A stretch of 64,000 bases of DNA from Bradyrhizobium septentrionale (GTDB lineage: Bacteria; Pseudomonadota; Alphaproteobacteria; Rhizobiales; Xanthobacteraceae). Position 1 is the stretch's first letter. Every line of letters begins with the position of its first letter. Of this stretch, positions 7,521-17,424 are shown piece after piece. The notes beneath the pieces are model-generated. The model did no database searches, was not told the DNA's origin, and saw only the letters and a program-made list of their open reading frames with translations. The stretch is from the NCBI RefSeq assembly GCF_011516645.4, contig NZ_CP088285.1, positions 9,566,501 through 9,630,500 of the forward strand, written 5' to 3'. Made by a program: the position numbers and the translations under genes.

Positions 7521-8675
7521 ATGACTCCGACAAAAAATGCCGGGATCGCGGCAGGCGATGGCGATCTCAGGATTGCGCTGCTGCTCGGCATCGCGAACTG
7601 GTTTCTATTCCTCGATCATATTCCGCACAACGTCGTCAACACGCTGACCATGCGCAACTTCGGCTTCAGCGGCGCCACCGACTTGTTTGTATTCGTCGGC
7701 GGCTACGCAACGACGCTGATCTACAGTGGGATGGCGGTGGAGCGCGGAATTCTGGTGGCGGCCACCCGCATCTTCAGGCGTGTGTGGCAGCTCTATGCTG
7801 CCTACATCGTCCTGTTCGTGATCTATGTCGAGCTGATCAGCTATGTCGCAGCCCGGACCGCGGCGCCCGAGATCATCAGCGAGTTCAACATCACCGGCTT
7901 CATCGACCACGGTATCCGAACGCTGATCTACGGCCTGTTCCTGCAAGCCAAGCCGCTCAATCTCGATGTGCTGCAACTCATTATCGCCTTGATGGCCTTC
8001 CAGCCCATTATCGTGTGCGGATTGCTCTATGTGCCGAACGCGACGCTCGCCGGGTCCGTTGCGCTTTATGCGACCGCCCGCGTACTCGACTGGAATCTGT
8101 CATCATACCCGGAAGGACACTGGTATCTGAACCCGTTCTGTTGGCAATTGCTGTTTGTGATGGGCGGCTGGCTCGCGCTCGTCGGCAGGCGGTACGCTTC
8201 AGAGATCCGCTCGCTGCAGGCCACTCCCGCGCTGCGCGCCGCGGCCCTGTCGTATCTGGTGCTCGCGCTGACGATCGTCTCAGTTGGCGATATCCCGGCC
8301 CTCGCCCAGATGATGCCGGATGGACTGAGCGATATGCTCCTGCCAAGCGATCAGGAGGACGTTGCACCCCATCGCATCCTGCATTTCCTGGCCCTGACGT
8401 TCCTGTTCACCTTGCTGGTGCCGCGCGACTGGGGATACCTGCGATCACACGCCTTGCAGCCGATCATCAAATGCGGCGAGGAGTGGCTCGCGGTATTCTG
8501 CGCGGGCGTTTTCCTCTCCTTTGCCGCGCACCTTATCCTGATCACCGGCCCGAACTCGGTGGCGAGGCAAGCTGCGGTCAGCATCGCTGGCATCGCGGCG
8601 ATGATTGCAGTCGCCTACTACGTCTCGTGGTCGAAGCAGCAGGATCATAAATCGGCTGTCGGAGCCCATTCGTGA
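7521..8675 (+). CDS. opgC: OpgC family membrane protein
   Basis: A 384-residue polytopic inner-membrane protein with about ten hydrophobic segments. The start DLRIALLLGIANWFLFLDHIP and the GFSGATDLFVFVGGYAT motif are characteristic of the OpgC domain, related to membrane acyltransferases that succinylate osmoregulated periplasmic glucans. In Bradyrhizobium the periplasmic glucans are cyclic beta-1,3/1,6 and are modified by phosphocholine or succinate, so the acceptor remains open. It is monocistronic, with the convergent glycosidase gene ending 11 bases downstream. Confidence 0.85.
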   Translation: MTPTKNAGIAAGDGDLRIALLLGIANWFLFLDHIPHNVVNTLTMRNFGFSGATDLFVFVGGYATTLIYSGMAVERGILVAATRIFRRVWQLYAAYIVLFVIYVELISYVAARTAAPEIISEFNITGFIDHGIRTLIYGLFLQAKPLNLDVLQLIIALMAFQPIIVCGLLYVPNATLAGSVALYATARVLDWNLSSYPEGHWYLNPFCWQLLFVMGGWLALVGRRYASEIRSLQATPALRAAALSYLVLALTIVSVGDIPALAQMMPDGLSDMLLPSDQEDVAPHRILHFLALTFLFTLLVPRDWGYLRSHALQPIIKCGEEWLAVFCAGVFLSFAAHLILITGPNSVARQAAVSIAGIAAMIAVAYYVSWSKQQDHKSAVGAHS

Positions 8676-8685
8676 ATCCGGTGAT

Positions 8686-9984
8686 CTAATCGATCGCCAG
8701 CGACCGCTTAAGCCGCGTCTCGCTGTCGTGCAACATCGCGGCGTCGAGCGCATCCCGACCGGCTGCATCGCTTGCACAGGCGAACAGGCGGTAGAATTGG
8801 GCGCCATCATAGGCGACCAGCAAGAGATCGACGCCCGCGTTCAATGCCTCCACGACGGCGGTGCAGACATCGTGCTGATAGATCGCGCCCATCACCAGAT
8901 CGTCCGTCATGACGAGGCCCTGGTAGTTCCAGCTTTTCCGGATCAGCCCATCGATGACGGCCTTCGAATGCGAGGCAGGCCGCGCCGGGTCGAGAGCGCT
9001 GACCGCCACATGCCCGACCATCAGGCGCGCACCGGTGGTCGACAGCACATCGCGGAACGGACGCCAGTCGGTCGCCTCCAGTTCGCCGACCGGCGTATCG
9101 AGATCGGCGTTGAAATGATGCGTGTCGGCGCGCACGCGGCCCAATCCGGGAAAGTGCTTCACGGTGGCGTTGACGCCCGCGGACTCGAGGCCGTGGATGT
9201 AGGCGCCCGCGATCGCGCTCACCTTGGCGGGGTCGTCTGAGATCGCGCGCTGATTGGTCAGCGTATTGAAATCGAATCGGTTGCGCGTCGCCTCGGGCCG
9301 AAGGTCGAGCACCGGAGCTAGATTGAGGTTGACGCCGAGCGACGCCAGTTCGCGTCCATGGATGCGCCCGAACTCCTCGGCCTTTGCCGTTCGCTCCTCC
9401 GGCGCCAATTCGGCCAGCGAGGCAAGCGCGGGCAGCCTCGTCAGCGGCGGCGCGAGGTGCGAAACGATGCCGCCCTCCTGATCCGTCGCGACTAGCAGCG
9501 GCGGCAGCCCGGCCGCGCGCCGCTTCGCCTGGAGCGCAGCGATCTCGGCCTTCAGTGCATCGACCGCCCTGCCGGCGACATTGCGCCCGGTGACATAGAT
9601 ACCCGCAATCAACCCGCTCTCCGCCAGCGGCGCCACCTCGTCGAACGACCGGTAGCCGACGATGAAATGCTGCCCAAGGGACCGCGCAAGAAGCGGCTCA
9701 GTCTGCATTATGCGGTGCATGCGGACCTCGAACACACCATGCGCGGCCAGCATCGCCAGTGGCGGCAGGCACCACAGGATGACCAGAAGCCTCCCGGCCC
9801 ATGCCCGCCGGGCGCCGCGGCAGACCAGCACGAGCACGACGGCGACGCTTGCGACCACGAGCAGCAGGTTGCCCGTCCCGCGTAGCGGGACCAGATAGGG
9901 ATCGTTGTGGTTGACGCCGGCAAAGACGAATGCGAGCCCGACGATCCAGGCCATGGCAATGCCGACTCGCTTGATGATTTGCAT
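8686..9984 (-). CDS. Membrane-anchored glycoside hydrolase family 3 (NagZ-like) protein
   Basis: 432 residues. Three hydrophobic segments occupy roughly residues 8-24, 36-55 and 63-85, followed by a GH3 catalytic domain. Signature features are ATDQEGG near 167-172, the KHFPG motif at 276-280 with a nearby DTHH dyad (288-290), and a nucleophile Asp in MTDDLVM at 361-362. This set matches beta-N-acetylhexosaminidase NagZ, but NagZ is normally cytosolic; the N-terminal membrane anchor is unusual and could place the domain in the periplasm. Gene is convergent with opgC, and the upstream 246-base gap to the DUF4173 gene is divergent. Confidence 0.85.
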   Translation of the reverse strand: MQIIKRVGIAMAWIVGLAFVFAGVNHNDPYLVPLRGTGNLLLVVASVAVVLVLVCRGARRAWAGRLLVILWCLPPLAMLAAHGVFEVRMHRIMQTEPLLARSLGQHFIVGYRSFDEVAPLAESGLIAGIYVTGRNVAGRAVDALKAEIAALQAKRRAAGLPPLLVATDQEGGIVSHLAPPLTRLPALASLAELAPEERTAKAEEFGRIHGRELASLGVNLNLAPVLDLRPEATRNRFDFNTLTNQRAISDDPAKVSAIAGAYIHGLESAGVNATVKHFPGLGRVRADTHHFNADLDTPVGELEATDWRPFRDVLSTTGARLMVGHVAVSALDPARPASHSKAVIDGLIRKSWNYQGLVMTDDLVMGAIYQHDVCTAVVEALNAGVDLLLVAYDGAQFYRLFACASDAAGRDALDAAMLHDSETRLKRSLAID

Positions 9985-10230
9985 GGAGACGAGGGGGTGA
10001 ACAAACCGAACGTGTCGTCCGTATCAGACCGGATTCGCCGCAGCGAGCGGATAAGACCCCTCTGCACGCAATCTGCATAAGAATCCTGAACTCCTGCTGA
10101 TCGCCTTTCCGCTGTCTGCACGCAGCCAACCCAAGGTTCGCCATGCCGCAGCCGGGATCGCGTTCGCACACCTGTCGATGACGTCAGCGCGACCGCCGGA
10201 GTCCAAACGTCCTTCAATCCTGAGGTCACA

Positions 10231-11718
10231 ATGACAAGCCTTGAGTCACCGGAAACCGAGACCCAATCGATTGCCAACGGCTTGCCGCCGGCCAAGGCCG
10301 CCGCCGCGCTTACTCTCGCCGCGCTGGCCGATTGGTTGTTCTATGATCAGAATGCCGGACTCTCGGTGGTCCTGTTCGCAGTCGCGCTGGCCGGCGTGTC
10401 ACTGGCCGCCAACTTTGGTCACCTCGCTCGCCGCAGGCTGCTGATGGCCGGCGCGATCGTTGTGGCCGGGTTGCTCCCTGCCCTGGAGGAGTTCAACGCA
10501 GCCTCGCTGGCCTTCGCCGTTCTTACGCTCGGCACCGCGCTCACTCTCACGACCAATCCCTGTCTCGACAGTGTGGCCAAGGGAGCTGCCTCGCTGGTGG
10601 ACCTCTTTCTGGTCAGCCCTTTCAGGTTGTTCCGGGATGTCGTCAGCGCATTCAGCCTGCCGGGCCTGACCAGGGGTTTCATCCTATGGTTCGTACCATT
10701 GCTGCTCGGAACCGTGTTTGTCTCTCTGTTCGTCGCCGCCAATCCAGTGCTGGAAATATGGATCAGCCAGCTGAACCCGGGCAATCCCGCCGCCAGCCTC
10801 AGCCTCGGTCGCACGCTGTTCTGGATTCTCGCATTGGCGCTGCTCTGGCCCTTCATCCATGTCAAATGGCGGCACTACACCAACGTCGTGCCCAACGGAC
10901 CTCGATCTTCCGCGAAGGATCCGGCCGAACCCGATCATTTCATCGACTTGTTCGGCGCAGGCTCCATCCTGCGCTCCCTGATCCTGTTCAACCTGCTGTT
11001 TTCGATTCAGACCATTCTCGATGCGATCTATCTCTGGGGCAACGCGACGCTTCCTGCCGCCATCACCTACGCGTCCTACGCCCATCGTGGCGCCTATCCG
11101 TTGATCGTCACGGCGCTTCTGGCCGCGGCCTTCGTTCTGCTCGCGATGCGGCCGGGCGGTCCGGCCGAACAATCGCGAGTGATCCGACCGCTCGTCTACG
11201 TCTGGGTCGGACAGAATGTCTTGCTGGTGATCTCCTCGATGCTCCGGCTTGATCTCTACGTCCAAACCTACCTGCTCACCTACTGGCGGGTCGCGGCATT
11301 CGTCTGGATGCTGCTCGTCGCCGTCGGGCTGATCCTGATTCTGGTGCGCATCGTCCTGCGGGCATCGAATGAATGGCTGGTCGGCACCAACCTGTCGGTA
11401 CTGACCATCGTGCTCTATGTCTGCTCCCTGGTTAATTTCGCCGCCGTCATCGCCGACTACAATGTCAGCCACAGTCGCGAAGCCTCGGGCAGTGGCGTCA
11501 ATCTGGATATGGACTACTTGATCCAGCTCGGCCCCCAAGCCCTTCCGGCCATCGACCGGGCGATCCAGCTCCGCTACGCCAACCCGGTCCTTGTCTCGCG
11601 CCGCAATAGCCTTGTAGAACAGCAACGCCAGCAGATGGCCTCATGGCGCAGCTGGGGCTTTCGCGGCTGGCGGCTTCAGCGTTTCCTGGACAGGCAGCAG
11701 ACCAATGCGCCGGGATAG
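10231..11718 (+). CDS. DUF4173 domain membrane protein
   Basis: A 495-residue protein with about eleven hydrophobic stretches and a C-terminal soluble tail, matching the DUF4173 (DUF4153-like) layout: a glycine-rich N-terminal membrane domain, an LDLYVQTYLLTYWRVAAF segment in the second half and a final LDMDYLIQLGPQALPAI block. Family function is unknown. The stop codon lies 29 bases before the GTG start of a response regulator, making a three-gene operon with the following two-component pair; this suggests the membrane protein may be part of the sensed process. Confidence 0.85.
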   Translation: MTSLESPETETQSIANGLPPAKAAAALTLAALADWLFYDQNAGLSVVLFAVALAGVSLAANFGHLARRRLLMAGAIVVAGLLPALEEFNAASLAFAVLTLGTALTLTTNPCLDSVAKGAASLVDLFLVSPFRLFRDVVSAFSLPGLTRGFILWFVPLLLGTVFVSLFVAANPVLEIWISQLNPGNPAASLSLGRTLFWILALALLWPFIHVKWRHYTNVVPNGPRSSAKDPAEPDHFIDLFGAGSILRSLILFNLLFSIQTILDAIYLWGNATLPAAITYASYAHRGAYPLIVTALLAAAFVLLAMRPGGPAEQSRVIRPLVYVWVGQNVLLVISSMLRLDLYVQTYLLTYWRVAAFVWMLLVAVGLILILVRIVLRASNEWLVGTNLSVLTIVLYVCSLVNFAAVIADYNVSHSREASGSGVNLDMDYLIQLGPQALPAIDRAIQLRYANPVLVSRRNSLVEQQRQQMASWRSWGFRGWRLQRFLDRQQTNAPG

Positions 11719-11746
11719 TCGAAGCGCCGGTTTTCGGAGACGACTC

Positions 11747-12451
11747 GTGACGCACCGCATCCTCATCGTCGACGACGACCTGCATATCCGCGAGGTCATC
11801 CGCGTCGCCCTCAAGAAAGCCGGCATGAGCGTGGCCGAGGCCCGCGACGGAAAGGAGGCGCTGACCCGGTTTGCCGGCGAGCGGCCGGACCTGATCGTGC
11901 TCGACATCGGCATGCCGGAATTCGACGGCCTCGATGTCTGCCGCGAGATCCGCAAATCATCGGATGTGCCGATCCTGTTCCTCTCTGCCCGCGACGACGA
12001 GATCGACCGCGTCCTCGGCCTCGAGATCGGCGGTGACGACTACGTAACCAAGCCATTCAGCCCGCGCGAGCTCGTCGCGCGGGTGAATGTCATCCTGCGG
12101 CGGCTGACCCCACGGATAGCGGCGGCAAGGACTGAGGCCGCCGTGCTCTCGCGGGGGCAGCTCTCGATCGATCCCGAGCAGCACATCGCGACGTTCGCGG
12201 GCGTGCCGCTGCGCCTGACCGCAATCGAGTTCGGAATTCTGCGCGCCTTCCTGACGCGACCGACGGTGGTGTTCAACCGCGAACAGATCATGAGCGCGGC
12301 CTACCAGCTCAACATCCAGGTCTCCGACCGCACCATCGACAGCCACATCCGCAACATCAGAGCCAAGCTCGCAGCCGTGAACTGCGACAACGTTATCGAG
12401 ACCGTTCACGGCGTCGGCTTCAAGCTCGGTCGCTGCGAGCTGCAGGCATGA
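11747..12451 (+). CDS. OmpR/PhoB-type response regulator
   Basis: A GTG start at 11747 is chosen because GGAGA lies six bases upstream and the product then starts MTHRILIVDDD as receiver domains do; an ATG at 11705 would overlap the preceding gene. The receiver domain has acidic residues at 9-11, phosphoacceptor Asp53 (VLDIGMP) and Lys in VTKPFSPRE. The C terminus is a winged-helix DNA-binding domain (SDRTIDSHIRNIRAKL, ETVHGVGFKL). Its stop overlaps the start of the kinase gene by four bases. Resembles CreB. Confidence 0.9.
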   Translation: MTHRILIVDDDLHIREVIRVALKKAGMSVAEARDGKEALTRFAGERPDLIVLDIGMPEFDGLDVCREIRKSSDVPILFLSARDDEIDRVLGLEIGGDDYVTKPFSPRELVARVNVILRRLTPRIAAARTEAAVLSRGQLSIDPEQHIATFAGVPLRLTAIEFGILRAFLTRPTVVFNREQIMSAAYQLNIQVSDRTIDSHIRNIRAKLAAVNCDNVIETVHGVGFKLGRCELQA

Positions 12452-14040
12452 CATCGTTCCGCGCCCGCCAGAAGTGGCGACCGTCGCTTGGTCTGGTCAT
12501 CTTCACAGTGCTTGCCCTGGTCGCGCTGCTGCCGCTGGTGGGTCTGTTCTTCTTCCGCCTCTACGACAACCAGCTGATTCACCAGACCCAGGCCGAGCTG
12601 ATCGCGCAAAGCCGCGTCCTTGCCGCGATCTACGCCGAAGAAGTGAAGGCACGATTGGGCAATGGCATCCCGCTCGGCGCCGCGGTCCCCCCGGAGGCGC
12701 TGCCTGATCCCGGCGACCAGGTGACGCCGATCCGGCCCGCGCTCGACCTCGCCGGCAACGACCTGCTGCGGCGACGGCCCGACGCGCTGCCGGCGGCCAG
12801 GCCCGCGGATCCGGCCTATGTCGAGATCGGCAGCAGGCTGATGCCCATCATCCTGGAGACCCAGAAGGTGACGCTTGCGGGCTTCCGGATTCTCGATCCG
12901 CAGGGCGTGGTGATCGCCGGACGCCAGGAGGTCGGACAGTCGCTTTCCCATATCGAGGAGGTGGCCGCGGCGTTGCACGGCCAGTATAGCGCCGCATTGC
13001 GCATCCGCATGCCCGACAAGCCCCCACCACCGATCTATTCGATCAGCCGCGGCGTCGGTGTTCACGTCTTCTCCGCGATGCCCGTGATCGTCAACGACCA
13101 CGTTGCCGGCGTGATCTACACGTCGCGGACGCCGAGCAACATCTTCGACCATCTCTATCAGGAGCGTGGCAAGTTCCTGCTCGCCACATTGGCCGTGCTG
13201 CTGGCGACGATTGCGATCGGGTTGATGTTCTCACGCACCGTCACGCGCCCCATGCGCGAGCTCGTCGATCGAGCCGTGCGGATCGGCCGTGGCGACCGCA
13301 ACGCGTTCCAACCGCTGCAGCACTATGGCACCCGTGAGCTCGCCCAGCTCTCAGACAGTTTCCTCGACATGGCCCAGCAACTGTCGCGGCGGTCCGACTA
13401 TATCGCCACCTTCTCGGCACACCTGACGCACGAGTTGAAATCGCCGCTGACATCGATCAGGGGCGCAGCCGAGCTGCTGCAGGATTCGCTTCAGAGCAAA
13501 TCGGGTACGCTGACCCGCTCCGAGCAACAAAGCTTCATCTCGAACATCCTTGGCGACGTCGAGCGGCTCGATGCGATGAGCCAGCGGCTGCGCGAACTGG
13601 CCCGTGCGGAGGGCGCCCCACAGAACGAGCAGACCCCGCTCTCTCCCGTCATCGAAAACCTGAAGGGCCGCTTTGCAGGCCGTACCATTGCGGCCAGCGG
13701 CTGCCTCGACCGTTCAATCGGCATGTCCGGCGAGAAGGCGCTGATCGTGCTGGCGCATCTGGCCGACAACGCGTTCCGTCACAATGCCAAGTCGGTGGAG
13801 ATCGAAGCGACCGGTGACGCCTCCAGCGTCAGAGTGACGATGAGCAATGATGGCGCCCCAATCTCCGACGCCAACCGCGACAAGATCTTCGACGCTTTCT
13901 TCACCACGCGCCGCGACAGCGGCGGCACCGGCATGGGGCTGGCGATCGCGCAAGCCGTCATGGTGAGCCATGGCGGTTCGATCCGTCTCCTGCCCTCGAG
14001 CCGGGGTGCAGCCTTCGAGTTGCAGTTTCCCGCCGTCTGA
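12448..14040 (+). CDS. Membrane sensor histidine kinase (CreC-like)
   Basis: 530 residues. One transmembrane helix near 15-36, a periplasmic sensor region to about 240, a second helix near 242-262, HAMP linker (TRPMRELVDRAVRIGRGD), then HisKA with phosphoacceptor His328 in HLTHELKSPL. The ATPase domain shows the N-box NAFRHN and G-boxes DSGGTGMGLAIA. It is translationally coupled to the OmpR-type regulator upstream. The ligand is unknown; the proline-rich periplasmic section around residue 190 and a CreC-like sensor shape are the only hints. Confidence 0.92.
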   Translation: MTSFRARQKWRPSLGLVIFTVLALVALLPLVGLFFFRLYDNQLIHQTQAELIAQSRVLAAIYAEEVKARLGNGIPLGAAVPPEALPDPGDQVTPIRPALDLAGNDLLRRRPDALPAARPADPAYVEIGSRLMPIILETQKVTLAGFRILDPQGVVIAGRQEVGQSLSHIEEVAAALHGQYSAALRIRMPDKPPPPIYSISRGVGVHVFSAMPVIVNDHVAGVIYTSRTPSNIFDHLYQERGKFLLATLAVLLATIAIGLMFSRTVTRPMRELVDRAVRIGRGDRNAFQPLQHYGTRELAQLSDSFLDMAQQLSRRSDYIATFSAHLTHELKSPLTSIRGAAELLQDSLQSKSGTLTRSEQQSFISNILGDVERLDAMSQRLRELARAEGAPQNEQTPLSPVIENLKGRFAGRTIAASGCLDRSIGMSGEKALIVLAHLADNAFRHNAKSVEIEATGDASSVRVTMSNDGAPISDANRDKIFDAFFTTRRDSGGTGMGLAIAQAVMVSHGGSIRLLPSSRGAAFELQFPAV

Positions 14041-14111
14041 CCGGTCAGAACCGCTTGATGATGATCGCCGCCCTCATCGCCGAGGGCGCGCCGATCGAGC
14101 CAACTTCCCGA

Positions 14112-14966
14112 CTATTTCCTGCGCGACGCCAAAATCTTCTCGGCGGCGCGAAGGTGCGGCTTGTCTAGCATCTTGCCGTCCATTTTGGCGACCCCGGACG
14201 GATTGCCGGCGAACGCGGCAACCACCCGCTCCGACCACGCGATCTCCTCATCCGTCGGCATGAAGGCCGCGTTGACGACGTCGACATGCTTGGGATGGAT
14301 CACGGCTTTGGCCAGGAAGCCGTCCTGCCGCGCGGCAATGGCCTCCGCCTTCAACGCATCGAGATCGTTGATGTCGGTGGCAATGGTATCGATCGCGACC
14401 ACCCCGGCGGCGGCCGCGCCGATCAGGCAGAGATCGCGGGCCAGGATGAAGGGGGAATGATAGCGGCCGTCGGTCCGGTTGCGCGTTGCCCCGAGCGAGG
14501 CCGCGAGATCCTCGGCGCCCCACATCATGCCCCAGAGACGCGGGCTCATATTCTCGAAGTCGAGGATTTTCAACACCGCCCGCGCCGTCTCGGTCGCGAC
14601 CGTGACGATCCGCGTAGACCCCTGCGCGATATCAGAAGCGGCCTCGAACGCGTCGAGATACAGCGCGAGCTTGTTGACATCGGCGGCGCCGGCGCATTTC
14701 GGCAGCACGATGCCGTCGGGCTTGCCGGGCATCACGGCGGCGAGATCGCCGAGCGTCAAATCGGTGTCCAGCGCATTGACGCGGACATAGAGCTTCTGGT
14801 CCGGATTGCGCGCATCGAGCATCTCGCGCGTGATGCCCCGCGCGACGACCTTCTGGTCCGGTGCGATGGAATCCTCGAGATCGAGGATCAGCGCATCGGC
14901 CGCGGTCTTCTTCGCGCTCTCATATTTACGGGTGCTGTCGCCGGGAACGAACAGGAACGATCGCAT
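14112..14966 (-). CDS. CitE/HpcH-family CoA ester lyase
   Basis: 284 residues. The N terminus (MRSFLFVPGDSTRKYESA, then ALILDLEDSI) is the hallmark of the citrate lyase beta / malyl-CoA lyase family, with Mg-binding Glu and Asp in the barrel (VATETARA, WGAEDLAA). Relatives cleave malyl-CoA, citramalyl-CoA or related beta-hydroxyacyl-CoAs to acetyl-CoA plus a 2-oxo acid. It is the last gene of a ten-gene leftward operon and follows a MaoC hydratase by three bases. With that hydratase and the class III CoA-transferase it makes a set like itaconate or mesaconate degradation; the exact substrate is an inference. Confidence 0.9.
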   Translation of the reverse strand: MRSFLFVPGDSTRKYESAKKTAADALILDLEDSIAPDQKVVARGITREMLDARNPDQKLYVRVNALDTDLTLGDLAAVMPGKPDGIVLPKCAGAADVNKLALYLDAFEAASDIAQGSTRIVTVATETARAVLKILDFENMSPRLWGMMWGAEDLAASLGATRNRTDGRYHSPFILARDLCLIGAAAAGVVAIDTIATDINDLDALKAEAIAARQDGFLAKAVIHPKHVDVVNAAFMPTDEEIAWSERVVAAFAGNPSGVAKMDGKMLDKPHLRAAEKILASRRK

Positions 14967-14969
14967 TGT

Positions 14970-15425
14970 CTATGCCTTCGGCTTGCAGTGCATCAGGCCG
15001 GTGCGGCGGCAGCTCGCCACCACCTCGCCGCGCTGATTGGTCATGGTGTGCTCGAATTCGACGATGCCCTGGGTCGGCCGCGACTTGCTGGCGCGCTTGC
15101 CGATGATCCTGGTGTGCGCCTTCAGGGTGTCGCCATGGAACACCGGCTTTGGAAACTTGACGTCGGTCATGCCGAGATTGCCGACCGTGGTCCCCAGCGT
15201 CGTGTCGTACACGCTCATGCCGATCATGATGCCGAGCGTATAGAGGCTGTTGAACAGCCGCTGGCCGAACTCGGTCTTCTCGGCAAAATGCGCATCGAGA
15301 TGCAGCGGCTGCGGGTTCATGGTCAGGAGGCTGAATAGGGTGTTGTCCATCTCCGTCACGGTCCGGCTGAACTCGTGATGGAATTCCTGCCCGACCTCGA
15401 ACTCTTCGAAATACAATCCAGCCAT
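14970..15425 (-). CDS. MaoC-family (R-specific) enoyl-CoA hydratase
   Basis: 151 residues with the hot-dog fold pattern of MaoC dehydratases: FEEFEVGQEF at the start, the hydratase motif MNPQPLHLDAHFAE carrying the catalytic Asp/His region near residues 37-47, and a GVKF-like strand (TDVKFPKPVFHGDTLK). Comparable proteins hydrate mesaconyl-CoA or itaconyl-CoA. It sits between a crotonase and a CitE-like lyase with no intergenic space, so the three likely act in consecutive CoA-thioester steps. Confidence 0.88.
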   Translation of the reverse strand: MAGLYFEEFEVGQEFHHEFSRTVTEMDNTLFSLLTMNPQPLHLDAHFAEKTEFGQRLFNSLYTLGIMIGMSVYDTTLGTTVGNLGMTDVKFPKPVFHGDTLKAHTRIIGKRASKSRPTQGIVEFEHTMTNQRGEVVASCRRTGLMHCKPKA

Positions 15426-16202
15426 TTACCGTCCCTTGTAGTTGGGCGTCCGCTTCTCGACGAACGCATTCAGCCCTTCCTGGCAGTCTTCCGTCGACGC
15501 CACCACCACAAAGCTCTCCGCCGTATTCTCGACCGAACGTCGGAAATCAGCATCGACTGCGCGCATGAAGGCGTCGCGGCCGATCTTCATCACGATCGGC
15601 GACTTCGCCGCAAACTTCCGCGCGATCTCGCGCGCTCGCTCCAGCGCAGTGCCCTTCGGCACCACTTCGCTGAGCAGCCCCATGCGATGGGCGGTCGCCG
15701 CATCGAAGGGCTCGCCGAGGAACAACGGGCCGAACGCCTGGTGTTTTCCGACCAGCCGCGGCAGCTGCACGAAGTGGATCGCCGGGATCAGGCCGACATC
15801 GATCTCGGGATAGCCGAAGGTCGAACCGTCGCCCGCAATGATCATGTCACAGGAAATCGCGATCGTCATGCCGCCGGCCCGCACCGCGCCATCGATCGCC
15901 GCAATCGTCGGCTTGCCCATGCGATATTGGGTATCGTTCAGTGCGAAATACAGCCGCTCGAGGAATGTCTTGGTCTCGATGGCGGGCTTGCCCCTGACGA
16001 TGTCGAGGTCGAGGCCGGCGCAAAACACCTTGTGGGCGCTGCTGATGATGACGGCGCGCACGCCCTGATCATCGCGCGCTTTTGCCAGCGCCGCCAGCAG
16101 CGCGTCGATCAGGGGGATGCTGAGCGCATTGACCGGCGCGCGATCCAGAACGATCTCCGCGATCTGATCAGCGACCGAGTAACGAACGAGGTCCGTGCTC
16201 AT
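15426..16202 (-). CDS. Enoyl-CoA hydratase/isomerase (crotonase family)
   Basis: 258 residues. The crotonase pattern is clear: NALSIPLIDALLAALAKA, the CoA/oxyanion segment AHKVFCAGLDLD, and IDGAVRAGGMTIAISCDMIIAGDGSTFGYPEIDVGLIP, which supplies the second oxyanion glycine and the acidic residue region. It immediately precedes MaoC in the operon. The substrate is not predictable; the presence of both a crotonase and a MaoC hydratase implies two different unsaturated CoA esters or two stereochemical steps. Confidence 0.9.
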   Translation of the reverse strand: MSTDLVRYSVADQIAEIVLDRAPVNALSIPLIDALLAALAKARDDQGVRAVIISSAHKVFCAGLDLDIVRGKPAIETKTFLERLYFALNDTQYRMGKPTIAAIDGAVRAGGMTIAISCDMIIAGDGSTFGYPEIDVGLIPAIHFVQLPRLVGKHQAFGPLFLGEPFDAATAHRMGLLSEVVPKGTALERAREIARKFAAKSPIVMKIGRDAFMRAVDADFRRSVENTAESFVVVASTEDCQEGLNAFVEKRTPNYKGR

Positions 16203-16218
16203 GATGTATTGCCTCCAA

Positions 16219-17424
16219 TTATCGCTTGGCTTGCCGCACCGCGCCTGACAGCAGCAGGCCGTCGATCTCTGCGGAACCGAAACCAGCCTCTATCAGCACG
16301 GCGCGGCTGTCCTGTCCAACATCAGGCGCGGGACAGAGGTGATCCTCGGAGAGGGTCGCGATCCCCGGCGTGCGTGGGGTGTAGACCGCACCGACACCCG
16401 GCGTATCGTGTCGCACCGACGCCCTGGTCGCCTCGACATGGGCGTTGCGCAGCCATTCGCCGGGACTGAGGATCCGCTCGGCGATGATATCGCCGGCGTG
16501 CAGTCGCGTCAGCCAGGCGTCAGCCGGCTGGGTCAGGAACACCTCGCACAGCTGCGGGATCAGCGTGTCGGCCGCATCGGCGCGCCGGGCGAAATCGGCG
16601 AAGCGCGGATCGCTGGCGAGATCCTCGCGGCCGATCACGGTGCACAGCCGCTTGTACTGCGGCTCGTTCACCAAGGTCACCATCATCCAGCCGTCCTGGG
16701 TCTGGTAGGTGCCAGCCGGCACGTTGAGCGCGCGCGGCGCACCGCCCTCGAGGATGAACTCCGCGACCTTGTGGCCGAGCAGCGCCGACGTCGACTGGCA
16801 GAGATTGACGTCGATCCAGCGGCCGGTGCCGACCGTCGCGCGCGCGAACAGCGTCGTCGCGATCGCCTGGAACGCATACACGCCGGTGACGACGTCGGAG
16901 ATGGTGGTGCCGACCCGATGCGGCACACCATCGGTCCCGACATTGACCGAGACCAGGCCAGAGAACGCCTGCGCGACCGAATCCGAGCCGGGCCGCTTCG
17001 AGTATGGCCCGCTCTGCCCAAAGCCGCTGACCGACAGATAGACCAGGCCGGGATTGTCCCGCGACAGGCTCTCATAGCCGAGCCCGAGCCGCTCGGCGAC
17101 ACCAGGGCGAAATCCTTCGATCAGCACGTCGGCCTCGCGCGCCAGAAGCTGCGCGATCGCAATCCCATCCTTGTGCTTCATGTCGAGGCACAGGCTGCGC
17201 TTACCGCGGTTGTAGACCGCCGACAACGTCGTGTGATTGCCGTAGGTGGTGCCGAGATAGCGCGACCAGTCGCCTTCCGGCGGCTCGACCTTGATGACGT
17301 CGGCGCCATAGACCCCGAGCAGCATCGCGCAATAGGGCGAGGCGATCCCCTGCCCGAAATCGAGCACTTTCAGCCCGCGATACGGCGCCTCGTGCGTCGG
17401 CGTCAGCCTGCGTTCGCCCGTCAT
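16219..17424 (-). CDS. CaiB/BaiF family (class III) CoA-transferase
   Basis: 401 residues from the ATG at 17424, chosen because GGGAGG stands immediately upstream; an earlier in-frame ATG at 17436 lacks one. Family blocks: LKVLDFGQGIASPYCAMLLGVYGADVIKVE, NRGKRSLCLDMKHKDG and TTISDVVTGVYAFQAIA with the catalytic Asp. It probably activates a dicarboxylic or organic acid by CoA transfer for the downstream hydratases and lyase. The stop codon is 17 bases before the crotonase start. It shares only family-level similarity with the copy at 2546-3805. Confidence 0.9.
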   Translation of the reverse strand: MTGERRLTPTHEAPYRGLKVLDFGQGIASPYCAMLLGVYGADVIKVEPPEGDWSRYLGTTYGNHTTLSAVYNRGKRSLCLDMKHKDGIAIAQLLAREADVLIEGFRPGVAERLGLGYESLSRDNPGLVYLSVSGFGQSGPYSKRPGSDSVAQAFSGLVSVNVGTDGVPHRVGTTISDVVTGVYAFQAIATTLFARATVGTGRWIDVNLCQSTSALLGHKVAEFILEGGAPRALNVPAGTYQTQDGWMMVTLVNEPQYKRLCTVIGREDLASDPRFADFARRADAADTLIPQLCEVFLTQPADAWLTRLHAGDIIAERILSPGEWLRNAHVEATRASVRHDTPGVGAVYTPRTPGIATLSEDHLCPAPDVGQDSRAVLIEAGFGSAEIDGLLLSGAVRQAKR